Positions 32,827 through 40,259 of a stretch of 64,000 nt of DNA are shown here, in pieces. The notes beneath the pieces are model-generated. The model saw nothing but the letters and a program-made list of their open reading frames with translations, searched no databases and had not been told where the DNA came from. This DNA is from Amycolatopsis jejuensis (lineage in GTDB: Bacteria > Actinomycetota > Actinomycetes > Mycobacteriales > Pseudonocardiaceae). Position 1 is the first letter of the stretch. Each line of letters starts with the position of its first letter. A program made the position numbers and the translations under genes. Location of the stretch: contig NZ_JNYZ01000029.1 of the NCBI RefSeq assembly GCF_000717335.1, forward strand, positions 62,001 to 126,000, in the 5' to 3' direction.

Positions 32827-34521
32827 ATGAACTTTGTCCTTGCCGTGTCCGGCCTGATCGTTCTCTGCCTGCTGGTGGGCGTGTTCTGGGCGAAAATCAC
32901 CACGAATGGCTACCTGCGGGCCGGCGTGTTGATCGTCGTGCTGGGGCTGTCGCTGGTGCATCAGCTGATGTTCGGGACGGTTGCCGAGGACGCTTACATC
33001 AGTTTCCGATATTCGGAAAACCTCGCCGCGGGAAACGGGCTGGTATTCAATCCCGGAGAGCACGTCGAGGGCTACTCCAACTTCCTGTGGGTCATTCTGG
33101 TGGCCTTGCCCAAGGCCTGGTTCGGGGCCGACATCGTCACTACCGCGGCCGTTCTCGGCATCCTCTGCACCCTCGGCAGCGTGCTGGTGTCGTACTACCT
33201 GGCGAACAAGCTCGCCTCCCGGACCGGCCGGGAGTCCCCGGCGCTCGGCATCGTCGCCGCGGTGTTCACCGCGACCGCCAGCGGGCTCGCCGCCTACGGC
33301 CCCTCCGGTCTCGAGACGCCGCTCTTCCTGCTCCTGGTGCTGTCGGCGTTCCTCGCCCTGGCGCACCGGCACTGCGTCGTGGCCGGGCTGCTGAGCGGGC
33401 TGGCGGTCATGACCCGGCCGGACGGTCTCGTGGTGGCGGGGCTGGTGGGCGTGTGGCTGATCGCGGGAGCCGTCCGGGCCCGCACCTGGCGGGCGCTGGT
33501 CGGCTACGCGGTCGGAGTGCTGGTCTTGGTCGTTCCGTGGACGGTCTGGCGCGTCAGCTACTACGGGCATCTCCTCCCGAACGCGGTCGCCGCCAAATCC
33601 GGGGCGCCGTTGCGCTGGCAGCTGCACATGGGCTGGCACTATCTGGTCGACTTCGGCATTGCCCACCAGGGCTACCTATGGCTGGGCCTGGCAGCGGTGG
33701 TCTTGCTGATCGCTCACCGGAGGACCACATCCCGTGCGGACGCACCGGCGGTGGGTATCGGGTGGCTGATGCTGGCCGTCGCGGCTTGCTACGCGGTATT
33801 CGTCGGGGTGACCGGCGGGGACTGGATGCCGGCGTGGCGCATGCTCGCTCCGGTACCTCCGCTCATCGCGATCGCCGCCGTCGCCATCTTCGGCCTGTCC
33901 CGCCGATCTCCCGAGGCTGCCGCGGAGCCGCTTGCCCTGGTGAAGACGAGGTACCTGGCGGCCGGGGCGATCGCGCTGTGCACGGTGCCGCTGGTGGTGT
34001 CGCAATACTCGCCGAAAATGGTTCCGGCAATGCGCAGCTGGGCGCCGAAAATCGCGGAAAACGCCGAAATCGGCGACTGGGTCAAGCACACGCTTCCCCC
34101 GGGCACGACCATCGCCACCTTCGCCAACGGTGCCTTGTCGTATGAGGCGGGGATCGGCATCACCGTCATCGACGTCCTCGGCCTGACCGACGAGCACATC
34201 GCCCGGAACGGAATCCGCGATGTGAAGACGGTCGGGCTCGTCGGGCACATCGCGAGTGATTACCAGTACGTCACCAAGGTCAGAAAACCCGCCATCGCCC
34301 TCGACACCGGTGCCGCCTACCTCGCCCGGCAGGACTGCAGCACGCCCGACGCCTACGCCGACGACTACGACACCGCGACGTTCCGAAGAACCGGAACCGA
34401 CGGCTGGGTCTCGGTTTATGTCCGCCGCGACCTGAAAAAGGACATCATCGCCCGGCTGAGCACCGACCCGCGTTACACGCTCACCGCGTGCGCGACAGAC
34501 TCGACCCACGAGACCAACTGA
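32827..34521 (+). CDS. GT-C glycosyltransferase-like membrane protein (AftB-type)
   Basis: A 564-residue membrane protein with about 10 hydrophobic segments. After the second one comes the GT-C acidic loop: EDAYISFRYSENLAAGNGLV and NPGEHVEGYSNFLW (about residues 55-90), which matches polyprenyl-phosphate-dependent arabinofuranosyltransferases of the AftB type. The C-terminal ~180 residues are extracytoplasmic and soluble. It should transfer a sugar from a decaprenyl-phosphate donor to a cell-wall glycan. Arabinogalactan occurs in Pseudonocardiaceae. The exact linkage cannot be inferred. Confidence 0.8.
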   Translation: MNFVLAVSGLIVLCLLVGVFWAKITTNGYLRAGVLIVVLGLSLVHQLMFGTVAEDAYISFRYSENLAAGNGLVFNPGEHVEGYSNFLWVILVALPKAWFGADIVTTAAVLGILCTLGSVLVSYYLANKLASRTGRESPALGIVAAVFTATASGLAAYGPSGLETPLFLLLVLSAFLALAHRHCVVAGLLSGLAVMTRPDGLVVAGLVGVWLIAGAVRARTWRALVGYAVGVLVLVVPWTVWRVSYYGHLLPNAVAAKSGAPLRWQLHMGWHYLVDFGIAHQGYLWLGLAAVVLLIAHRRTTSRADAPAVGIGWLMLAVAACYAVFVGVTGGDWMPAWRMLAPVPPLIAIAAVAIFGLSRRSPEAAAEPLALVKTRYLAAGAIALCTVPLVVSQYSPKMVPAMRSWAPKIAENAEIGDWVKHTLPPGTTIATFANGALSYEAGIGITVIDVLGLTDEHIARNGIRDVKTVGLVGHIASDYQYVTKVRKPAIALDTGAAYLARQDCSTPDAYADDYDTATFRRTGTDGWVSVYVRRDLKKDIIARLSTDPRYTLTACATDSTHETN

Positions 34522-34768
34522 GCACGGCACAGAGCCCGGACTGCCCGTGCGAGATCGGGGTGCCCATGCGCGCGGCTGGCACCGCCGACTCCCGCAGACC
34601 CCGGCCCGACCTGCTGGACCGCGCCGGAAACGTGGTCACTCCACCGCTTTCGGCGGCAGCCGTGCTGGTCAACGCCGGCTGCCCAGTGGTCATCGTGCCG
34701 ATGCGGCCTGCTCCGGTTGCGCCGACGCAGTTTCCTGACCCCGGTGTGCAGCCAAGAGGAGGCCACTG

Positions 34769-35068
34769 ATGCCCGCAACACTGAAGCTGACGCACAAAGC
34801 GATCGGAGTGGAGGTGCGCCGCGGCACGTATGAGGTCGACGGTGAGCTTGCCGGGTCCGTCGACATGAACGACACGATCGAGATGACTCTGGTGCCTGGC
34901 CGGCATACGGTGCGGCTCCGCAATGGCCGGAACTCGAGCCGGACGGAAACCTTCGACGCCGCCGACGGCGAGACGATCGCCTTTCGATGCACCGGTAAGA
35001 GGTTCCTGCCGCTCTTTCTCGCCTCGTTCGCGTTTCCCCGCCTGGCGATCAAACTCGTCCGAGAGTAG
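34769..35068 (+). CDS. Small PEGA-like hypothetical protein
   Basis: A 99-residue protein with a good AGGAGG just before ATG. It has the alternating strand pattern of a PEGA-like or carbohydrate-binding beta sandwich (VEVRRGTYEVDGELAGSV, MTLVPGRHTVRLRNGRNSSR) and ends with a hydrophobic stretch PLFLASFAFPRLAIKLV that could be a membrane anchor. No specific function. The 246 bp before it (34522-34768) hold no convincing gene. Confidence 0.65.
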   Translation: MPATLKLTHKAIGVEVRRGTYEVDGELAGSVDMNDTIEMTLVPGRHTVRLRNGRNSSRTETFDAADGETIAFRCTGKRFLPLFLASFAFPRLAIKLVRE

Positions 35069-35103
35069 TGCGGCAGGGGTTTCCTGGGCCGATCGTCGCG
35101 CCG

Positions 35104-36528
35104 CTATGGCGTTGCCGGGGTCAGGCGTGCGGGGAAGCTCAGGCTCATGAGGAATGCAATGAGGCCGACTGCGCTGAGGACAAGGAACGCCGTCGCGAAG
35201 CCGATCCAGGCGGGCAGGGCTGTGCCGGGCAGGGTGAAGCTTGCGATGAGTCCGGCGCTGATCTGTGAGCCGAGTGCGCCGCCGACGGCTCGGGAGACGA
35301 GGGTGAGTGCGCTCGTGCTGGCGACGCGTTCGGCGGGGACGATCGCGGTGACGACGTTCATGGTCTGGGTCATGCCGATGCCGATGGTCAGCCCGATGGT
35401 CGCTGACGCCACTGCGATGGTCCAGGGAGCGTGTGGGGCGGCGAGCAGGATCAGTGCCCCGGTGAGCATGGCGGCGTTGGAGAAGGCGAGGACCCAGCGG
35501 GGTCCGATGAGGCGTTCCAGGCGTGCGGTGAGTGGTGCGGAGACGAGGCCCATGACGCCGAAGGGCAGGAGGTAGAGGCCGGTGAGGGTGGCGGTGCCGC
35601 CGAGTCCGTAGCCGGTGATCGAGGGGAGGGCGACGAGCATGGGGATGGCGATGAGTAGCGCGGTCGTCCCGAATCCGGCGACGAAGGCGACGGTGCACAC
35701 CAGCAGCACGGGTTTGCGTCGCAGCAGGCTCAGTGCCACGAGGGGTTCGGGGGTGCGGATTTCGATGGTCGTGAACACGGCGAGTACGAGGATGCCGCTG
35801 CCAAGCAGGCCCAGCACGAGCGGTGCGGTCCAGCCGTGTCCGGCGGCCATGGTGATGCCGAGCAGCACGAGCGCGAGACCGGCCGCGAAGAGCACGGCGC
35901 CGCGCCAGTCGACCGGCCCGCGTCGTGCTGGCGGTGTCGAGGGGACGTAGCGCCAGGCGGCGGCGATGGCGACCAGCATGATCGCGAACGCGATCCAGTA
36001 CAGCCAGGTGTAGGACAGCGATCTCAGGATCACGCCGATGAGCAGGAGTCCGGCGACGGTGCCGACCCCGCCTGCGGCGATCAGGAATCCGTTGCCCCGG
36101 CGGGCTTTTTCTGGTGGTTGGGTGTCGTTGAGGATTCCGACGGCCAGTGCGAGGTATCCGCCGCCTGCTCCTTGGAGGATCTGTCCGACGGTCAGCAGTA
36201 TGACGTTCGGGGCGAGTGCGGGCAGGAGGGTGCCCAGTGCTGCGATGCTCATCGCGGCGAGTAGCAGGGGGCGTTTGTTGCGGATGTCGCCGAGGCGTCC
36301 GGTCAGTGGGGTCAGGATGGCGCTGGCGAGCATGACGCCGGTCAGGATCCACGCGATCGTCGGGGTGGAGGCGTGGACGGCCTGCTGGATCGCGGGTAGT
36401 GCGGGTGGCAGCCCGTTTTCCAGCATCATGAATCCGAAGAACATGGTGACGAGGGCGAACAGCGTGCCGTTCGCCGAGCCGCGGCGCCGGGCCGGGAGGT
36501 GGGTGGGCAGGGAAACCGGCGGGTTCAT
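35104..36528 (-). CDS. MFS transporter
   Basis: A 474-residue membrane protein with about 14 hydrophobic segments and the DHA2-type layout. Motif A is TGRLGDIRNKRPLLLAAM near residues 79-96 and GQILQGAGGGYLALAVGIL near 117 follows. ATG 36528 is supported by AGGAGGTCC upstream. It is separated from the flavin reductase gene by 211 bp in which no gene is seen. Codon use includes more G-ending Arg/Gly codons in runs than its neighbours, but it looks functional. Substrate unknown. Confidence 0.85.
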   Translation of the reverse strand: MNPPVSLPTHLPARRRGSANGTLFALVTMFFGFMMLENGLPPALPAIQQAVHASTPTIAWILTGVMLASAILTPLTGRLGDIRNKRPLLLAAMSIAALGTLLPALAPNVILLTVGQILQGAGGGYLALAVGILNDTQPPEKARRGNGFLIAAGGVGTVAGLLLIGVILRSLSYTWLYWIAFAIMLVAIAAAWRYVPSTPPARRGPVDWRGAVLFAAGLALVLLGITMAAGHGWTAPLVLGLLGSGILVLAVFTTIEIRTPEPLVALSLLRRKPVLLVCTVAFVAGFGTTALLIAIPMLVALPSITGYGLGGTATLTGLYLLPFGVMGLVSAPLTARLERLIGPRWVLAFSNAAMLTGALILLAAPHAPWTIAVASATIGLTIGIGMTQTMNVVTAIVPAERVASTSALTLVSRAVGGALGSQISAGLIASFTLPGTALPAWIGFATAFLVLSAVGLIAFLMSLSFPARLTPATP

Positions 36529-36739
36529 GGGGACCTCCTGGTTGTCACGCACGACCGGGACACGAGAGAAGAGCCCGGCCACAGGCAATACTTGATCACC
36601 TAAGCCTTGCAGGAATTGGCGCCGCTAAACCACTGGCGGAGACCGGCGGTCATCACCGGGAAGGATCATGCCCTCGATGACTGCGCTGATGGTCGTTTTG
36701 CCGCCACGAGAACCCCGGTGCAGAGGGACACCGGCCGAG

Positions 36740-37237
36740 TCACGGTGCAGCCGGATCCGCCGCGAGGTGGACGCCGAAACGACGGTTCTGGTACGTCATC
36801 GGGGCGTGCGCACCGGTCTCCGCGGCGGTGACCGTGCCGAGTGCGATCAGGTGATCACCCCCGTCGACGAGGCCGGTCAGCCGGCAGGCCAGCCAGCCCG
36901 CGGTGGCCGCCAGCCGGGGCAGTCCGTCCGATGGGTGCCAGGACACGCCGTCGAACTTCCCGGCACCCTTGCGGGCGAACGTGGTGGCGAGGCAGGACTG
37001 GGCATCCGCCAGTACGTTCACGCCGAACTGCCCGGTCTCCTGCACCCGGGCGAGCAGCTGCGATCTCCGGTCGAGCGAGACGAGCACCATCGGTGGCGAC
37101 AGGGACAGCGACGTGAAGGCACTCACGGTCGTCCCGTGCGGGCCGGTGTGGTCCATTGTGGTCACGACGGTGACCGAAGTCGGTACCGTCGCCATGACTT
37201 CGGTGAATGCGGCGCGCACTCGATCGGATGTGGTCAT
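36740..37237 (-). CDS. Flavin reductase family protein
   Basis: A 165-residue flavin reductase of the HpaC/ActVB fold: VPTSVTVVTTMDHTGPHGTT, FTSLSLSPPMVLVSLDRRSQ and GQFGVNVLADAQSCLATTFA (about residues 18-93), then the DGGDHLIALGTVTAAET strand. It follows the flavin monooxygenase gene on the same strand by 34 bases and should supply it with reduced flavin. Distinct from the RutF-like copy at 23751. Confidence 0.9.
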   Translation of the reverse strand: MTTSDRVRAAFTEVMATVPTSVTVVTTMDHTGPHGTTVSAFTSLSLSPPMVLVSLDRRSQLLARVQETGQFGVNVLADAQSCLATTFARKGAGKFDGVSWHPSDGLPRLAATAGWLACRLTGLVDGGDHLIALGTVTAAETGAHAPMTYQNRRFGVHLAADPAAP

Positions 37238-37271
37238 GACATCTCCCTCGGGAATCGTGGAAACGCCGGGC

Positions 37272-38474
37272 TCAGAGCACGAGCATCGGGCGTTCGTCCC
37301 GGCCCAGCAGGGCTTTGCCGAGGATCTCGTAGCCGATTTGCGACGTCATGGCTGCGTGCCGGGACGCGATCCCGATGTCCCGCCAGATCCGCTGCAGCCG
37401 GTTCGATTCGGCGAAGGTGCCTGATCCGTGCGCGTTGACCAAGGTCTCGACGGCGCCGCGCAGCAGATCGGACGCCCAGCCGCATTCGGCCCGGATGAGG
37501 GCGCGCCGCTCGTAGGGCAGCTTTTCGCCCCGGGCGGCCGCGGTGTCGATCTCGTCGGCCGCCCGGAAGACGTGCAGATGCGCGGAATCGATCCGCAGCG
37601 CCGCATCCCCGAGCTGGATCTGGAAGCCGGCCGATTCTGCCTGCAACCGGGAGGTGTAGGTGATCCGCCGCTTCGGTGCGGCTTCCCGCACCAGTTTCAG
37701 CGCGGACCTGGCGAGGCCGAGCTGGGCACTGATGATGACCAGAGTCTGCACCGGGCCGAGGGAAGACTGGTACAGCGTCTCCTCGGTGTGTTCCGTGGCG
37801 ACCTCGCCCTCGATGCAAGGCAACGCGCGCTGGACGCGGTGGTCGGGGATGAAAGCGTTGTCGAGGACCAGGGTGCTGGAGCCGGTGCCGCGCAACCCGG
37901 TCACGTGCCAGGTGTCTTCGACGGTCCCGTCGGAGATGGGCACCAAGCCCACCGCGAGGTCGATCTGCTCGCCCTGGCTGTCCACCATCGGGAAGCCGAC
38001 GTAGGCCCACTGGGTGTGGTAGATCCCCGACACGTATGCCCATTTGCCGCTGATCCGCCATCCGCCGTCGACCCGGACGACGTCTTTGACCGGCGCCATC
38101 GTGCCGCACAACAGCGCGTCCGGGTCGGTTTCCCAGATCTCGCGCTGGGCGCGGTCGCCGAACGTTCCCGCCATGGTGCAGCCGCCGTTGATGTTCTGCG
38201 CCACCCAGCCGGTGGCACCGCATGCCTCGGAGAGCGTCGCGGCGACCTCGATCTGGGTCCGGATCGTGGCTTCCTGACCGCCGAAGCGGCGCGGAATTCC
38301 CAGCGACAGCAAGCCGGCCTGGCGAAGCGCGGCGATGTTCTCCTCCGGGATGCGCCGGTCGGCCTCGGCCCGTCCGGCGTTGGCGGCGAGCAGCGGCTGG
38401 AGCTCGGCTGCGCGGTGGACCAGCTCGGCCGGGCTCACCTGGCGGCTCACCGGAGCGGATTCGATAGTGGGCAT
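37272..38474 (-). CDS. Two-component FMNH2/FADH2-dependent monooxygenase (acyl-CoA dehydrogenase fold)
   Basis: A 400-residue group-D flavin monooxygenase of the HsaA/HpaB-like, acyl-CoA dehydrogenase fold. Marks are IPEENIAALRQAGLLSLGIP near 42-61, LSEACGATGWVAQNINGG near 81-98, GGWRISGKWAYVSGI near 137-151 and the C-terminal RIWRDIGIASRHAAMTS near 366. The Trp/His-rich C-terminus (not the Glu of ACADs) supports a hydroxylase. Partner reductase is the next gene. Targets in this family include phenols, indoles and sulfur or nitrogen heterocycles. Confidence 0.85.
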   Translation of the reverse strand: MPTIESAPVSRQVSPAELVHRAAELQPLLAANAGRAEADRRIPEENIAALRQAGLLSLGIPRRFGGQEATIRTQIEVAATLSEACGATGWVAQNINGGCTMAGTFGDRAQREIWETDPDALLCGTMAPVKDVVRVDGGWRISGKWAYVSGIYHTQWAYVGFPMVDSQGEQIDLAVGLVPISDGTVEDTWHVTGLRGTGSSTLVLDNAFIPDHRVQRALPCIEGEVATEHTEETLYQSSLGPVQTLVIISAQLGLARSALKLVREAAPKRRITYTSRLQAESAGFQIQLGDAALRIDSAHLHVFRAADEIDTAAARGEKLPYERRALIRAECGWASDLLRGAVETLVNAHGSGTFAESNRLQRIWRDIGIASRHAAMTSQIGYEILGKALLGRDERPMLVL

Positions 38475-38504
38475 GTGCAGCCTCTCTCGTCTGTGGCGTT
38501 CTGC

Positions 38505-38516
38505 TGACGATCGTCA
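38505..38516. promoter_or_regulatory. Perfect 12-bp palindrome upstream of the monooxygenase/reductase pair
   Basis: TGACGATCGTCA is fully self-complementary and lies 31 bases upstream of the minus-strand ATG at 38474 and 26 bases before the -35 box of the plus-strand promoter at 38542. It could be an operator shared by the two directions. Confidence 0.45.
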
Positions 38517-38541
38517 GGTATGAACCCGATCCGCGTCAAGC

Positions 38542-38571
38542 TTGATACCCCTCTTAACTGATATGTAATCT
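38542..38571 (+). promoter_or_regulatory. Promoter with start site at or next to the ATG (leaderless), copy 1
   Basis: TTGATA (38542-38547) and TAATCT (38566-38571) are 18 bases apart, and ATG 38578 begins six bases after the -10 box. The downstream part, GTAATCTATTGGCATG, is almost the same as at 40086-40103. Transcription must start at or next to the ATG, so the mRNA should be leaderless. Confidence 0.7.
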
Positions 38572-38577
38572 ATTGGC

Positions 38578-39129
38578 ATGACATTCGCTGAGGCAACCGG
38601 CGCACTGGCAGCCGGGGTGGCCCGGATCAAGGCCGCTGATCCGGGGTTCGACGTACGCGATTTCGAGCGGTCCGCGGGCTTGACGATGCTTGCCGTGGGC
38701 CGGGCATGGCAGGACGGGGACCGGGAAGGGGCAAAGCCGTTGATGACCCCCGGCCTGCATCGGGAGTGGAGTGCCAAGATCCGGCTGCTCGCCGATTCGG
38801 GCCAGCGCAGCATCATGTCCGGTTCGCGGATCGACTCCGCCGAGCTGGTCAAGGCCGGTTCGGGGGCCGGGTTCGACGAGCTGACCGTCCGGATCGGCTT
38901 CACGTGCGTGCACTACGAGGTCGACGCTCGCACGGAGCGCCTCCTGTCGGGCAGCCGGGACCCGGTGTCGCTGACGGAGTACTGGACGTTCCGGCGCCGG
39001 ACCGGCGCGGCAACCACCCCGGCCCGCCGGATCCCGGCCGATGCGCCGGGCGACGACGAGCTGCGGGCGGCCGTGAATGCAGGCTGGGCGCTCGCCCGGA
39101 TGGAGCGCGAGGCCGACTACCGTGGCTGA
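38578..39129 (+). CDS. Tim44-like domain protein
   Basis: A 183-residue protein with the Tim44-like/NTF2-fold pattern: VARIKAADPGFDVRDFERSA, then VGRAWQDGDREGAKPLMTPG, then beta strands and YWTFRRRTGA near 140. The family binds lipids or small ligands, and in bacteria is mostly uncharacterised. It has no ribosome-binding site and is read from a leaderless promoter. It precedes the PaaX-family regulator by 53 bases on the same strand and shares its promoter type with the hydantoinase operon, so it probably belongs to that regulon. Confidence 0.75.
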   Translation: MTFAEATGALAAGVARIKAADPGFDVRDFERSAGLTMLAVGRAWQDGDREGAKPLMTPGLHREWSAKIRLLADSGQRSIMSGSRIDSAELVKAGSGAGFDELTVRIGFTCVHYEVDARTERLLSGSRDPVSLTEYWTFRRRTGAATTPARRIPADAPGDDELRAAVNAGWALARMEREADYRG

Positions 39130-39182
39130 CCCGGCCGGGGCGCCGCAGCACGCTCTCCCGCGTGGCGCCTAGGATCGCGGTC

Positions 39183-40004
39183 GTGCAGCCACAGGACCTC
39201 TGCTTCACCATCTTCGGCACCTACCTGCGCGAACGGGGCCGCCTTGCCTGGGCAGGCGGACTGGTGCTGCTGCTCGGTGAGCTGGGAGTCACGACGGACA
39301 GTGCCCGGCAAGCGCTGAACCGGCTCGCGGCGCGGGGCCTCATCGAGCGCACGAAACGCGGCCGCGAGGTGTACTACGGCCAGACGCCGCAGACCCACGA
39401 GCTGATGGACGTCGGCGACCGGCGGATCTTCCGCTTCGGCGAGGCGGTCGGCGAGGTCGGCACCTGGACCGTGCTGTGGCATGCGCTGCCCGAGGGCATG
39501 CACACCGAACGCTCTGCGCTCGGCCGGTGGCTGCGGCTGATGGGCTTCGGGCTGGTGCAGCATGCCACCTGGATCACGCCGCACGACCGGGCGGAGGAGG
39601 TCGTCCAGGTGCTCGAGAACCTTGGTGTCGCCGAGCATGCTTCGGTGCTCGTCGGTCGCCCGTTGCCTGCGCTCAATGTGGACGTGCTGCTGCGGGAAGC
39701 CTGGGATCTCGACGACGTGCAGCAGCGATATGAGGCGTTCGTCGAGGAATTCGCGCCTTACCGGGCGAAGGCCGCGCAGCGCAGTCTCGACGACCGCTCG
39801 GCGTTCGCCGTGTGCACGCGGGTCAGGCATGAGTTCCGCGGGTTTCCTTACCTCGATCCCGAGCTGCCGGACCGGTTCCTGCCCCGCCCCGCCGCTCGTT
39901 CCGCGGCGATCGCCACGTTCCACGAGGTGTACGAGGGCCTGCTGGCTCCGGCCACCCGGTATTTCCACGCGGTAGCGGGCGAAAGCCGCACGTCCGCCGG
40001 CTGA
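39183..40004 (+). CDS. PaaX-family transcriptional regulator
   Basis: A 273-residue PaaX-type protein. The N-terminal winged helix reads LCFTIFGTYLRERGRLAWAG, then ARQALNRLAARGLIERTKRG (about residues 5-60). The C-terminal part has the conserved WDLDDVQQRYEAFVEEF near 180 and FRGFPYLDPELPDRFLP near 225. GTG 39183 has AGGA eight bases upstream; GTG 39162 is an alternative. PaaX represses phenylacetate genes via a CoA thioester, but relatives control other catabolic genes. It sits between the Tim44-like gene and the hydantoinase operon, whose two promoters are near-identical, so it is the obvious candidate regulator. Confidence 0.88.
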   Translation: MQPQDLCFTIFGTYLRERGRLAWAGGLVLLLGELGVTTDSARQALNRLAARGLIERTKRGREVYYGQTPQTHELMDVGDRRIFRFGEAVGEVGTWTVLWHALPEGMHTERSALGRWLRLMGFGLVQHATWITPHDRAEEVVQVLENLGVAEHASVLVGRPLPALNVDVLLREAWDLDDVQQRYEAFVEEFAPYRAKAAQRSLDDRSAFAVCTRVRHEFRGFPYLDPELPDRFLPRPAARSAAIATFHEVYEGLLAPATRYFHAVAGESRTSAG

Positions 40005-40064
40005 ATCAGGTCCATCGCACGGGTCTTGCCGACGGCCCGCCCTGCCGTGCTGACCGCCGAACAG

Positions 40065-40094
40065 TTGACACATCAGTTGAGAGATAAGTAGTCT
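40065..40094 (+). promoter_or_regulatory. Promoter with start site at or next to an ATG (leaderless type), copy 2, hydantoinase operon
   Basis: TTGACA (40065-40070) and TAGTCT (40089-40094) are 18 bases apart, and six bases further is ATG 40101. The stretch GATAAGTAGTCTATTTGCATG matches copy 1 (GATATGTAATCTATTGGCATG) at 18 of 21 positions. It must drive the hydantoinase operon. Confidence 0.72.
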
Positions 40095-40100
40095 ATTTGC

Positions 40101-40259
40101 ATGTCCTCGCGACCCTCCGGCGTCCGCCCGGACGGGTTCCCGGTGGACGCCGGACCGGGGTGGCACCCCCTGAGTCGTCGCGGCCTTGCCCGAGATTTCC
40201 CGCGCAGCCAGCACAATGCTTCGAAAGGGTCGATGTATGAGCTACACGATTGCCGTTGA
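40101..40259 (+). CDS. Possible 52-residue leaderless ORF ahead of hyuA
   Basis: ATG 40101 coincides with the predicted transcription start and opens a 52-codon frame that ends at TGA 40257-40259, 23 bases inside hyuA in another frame. The sequence (MSSRPSGVRPDGFPVDAGPG...) is basic and matches no family I know. It could be a regulatory upstream ORF, or the ATG may simply be the start of a 136-nt 5' leader. Evidence is position only. Confidence 0.3.
   Translation: MSSRPSGVRPDGFPVDAGPGWHPLSRRGLARDFPRSQHNASKGSMYELHDCR

Noticed and set aside
34488..34769. 93-codon ORF after the GT-C gene
   Set aside because: No ribosome-binding site or family; its frame overlaps the end of the glycosyltransferase gene.
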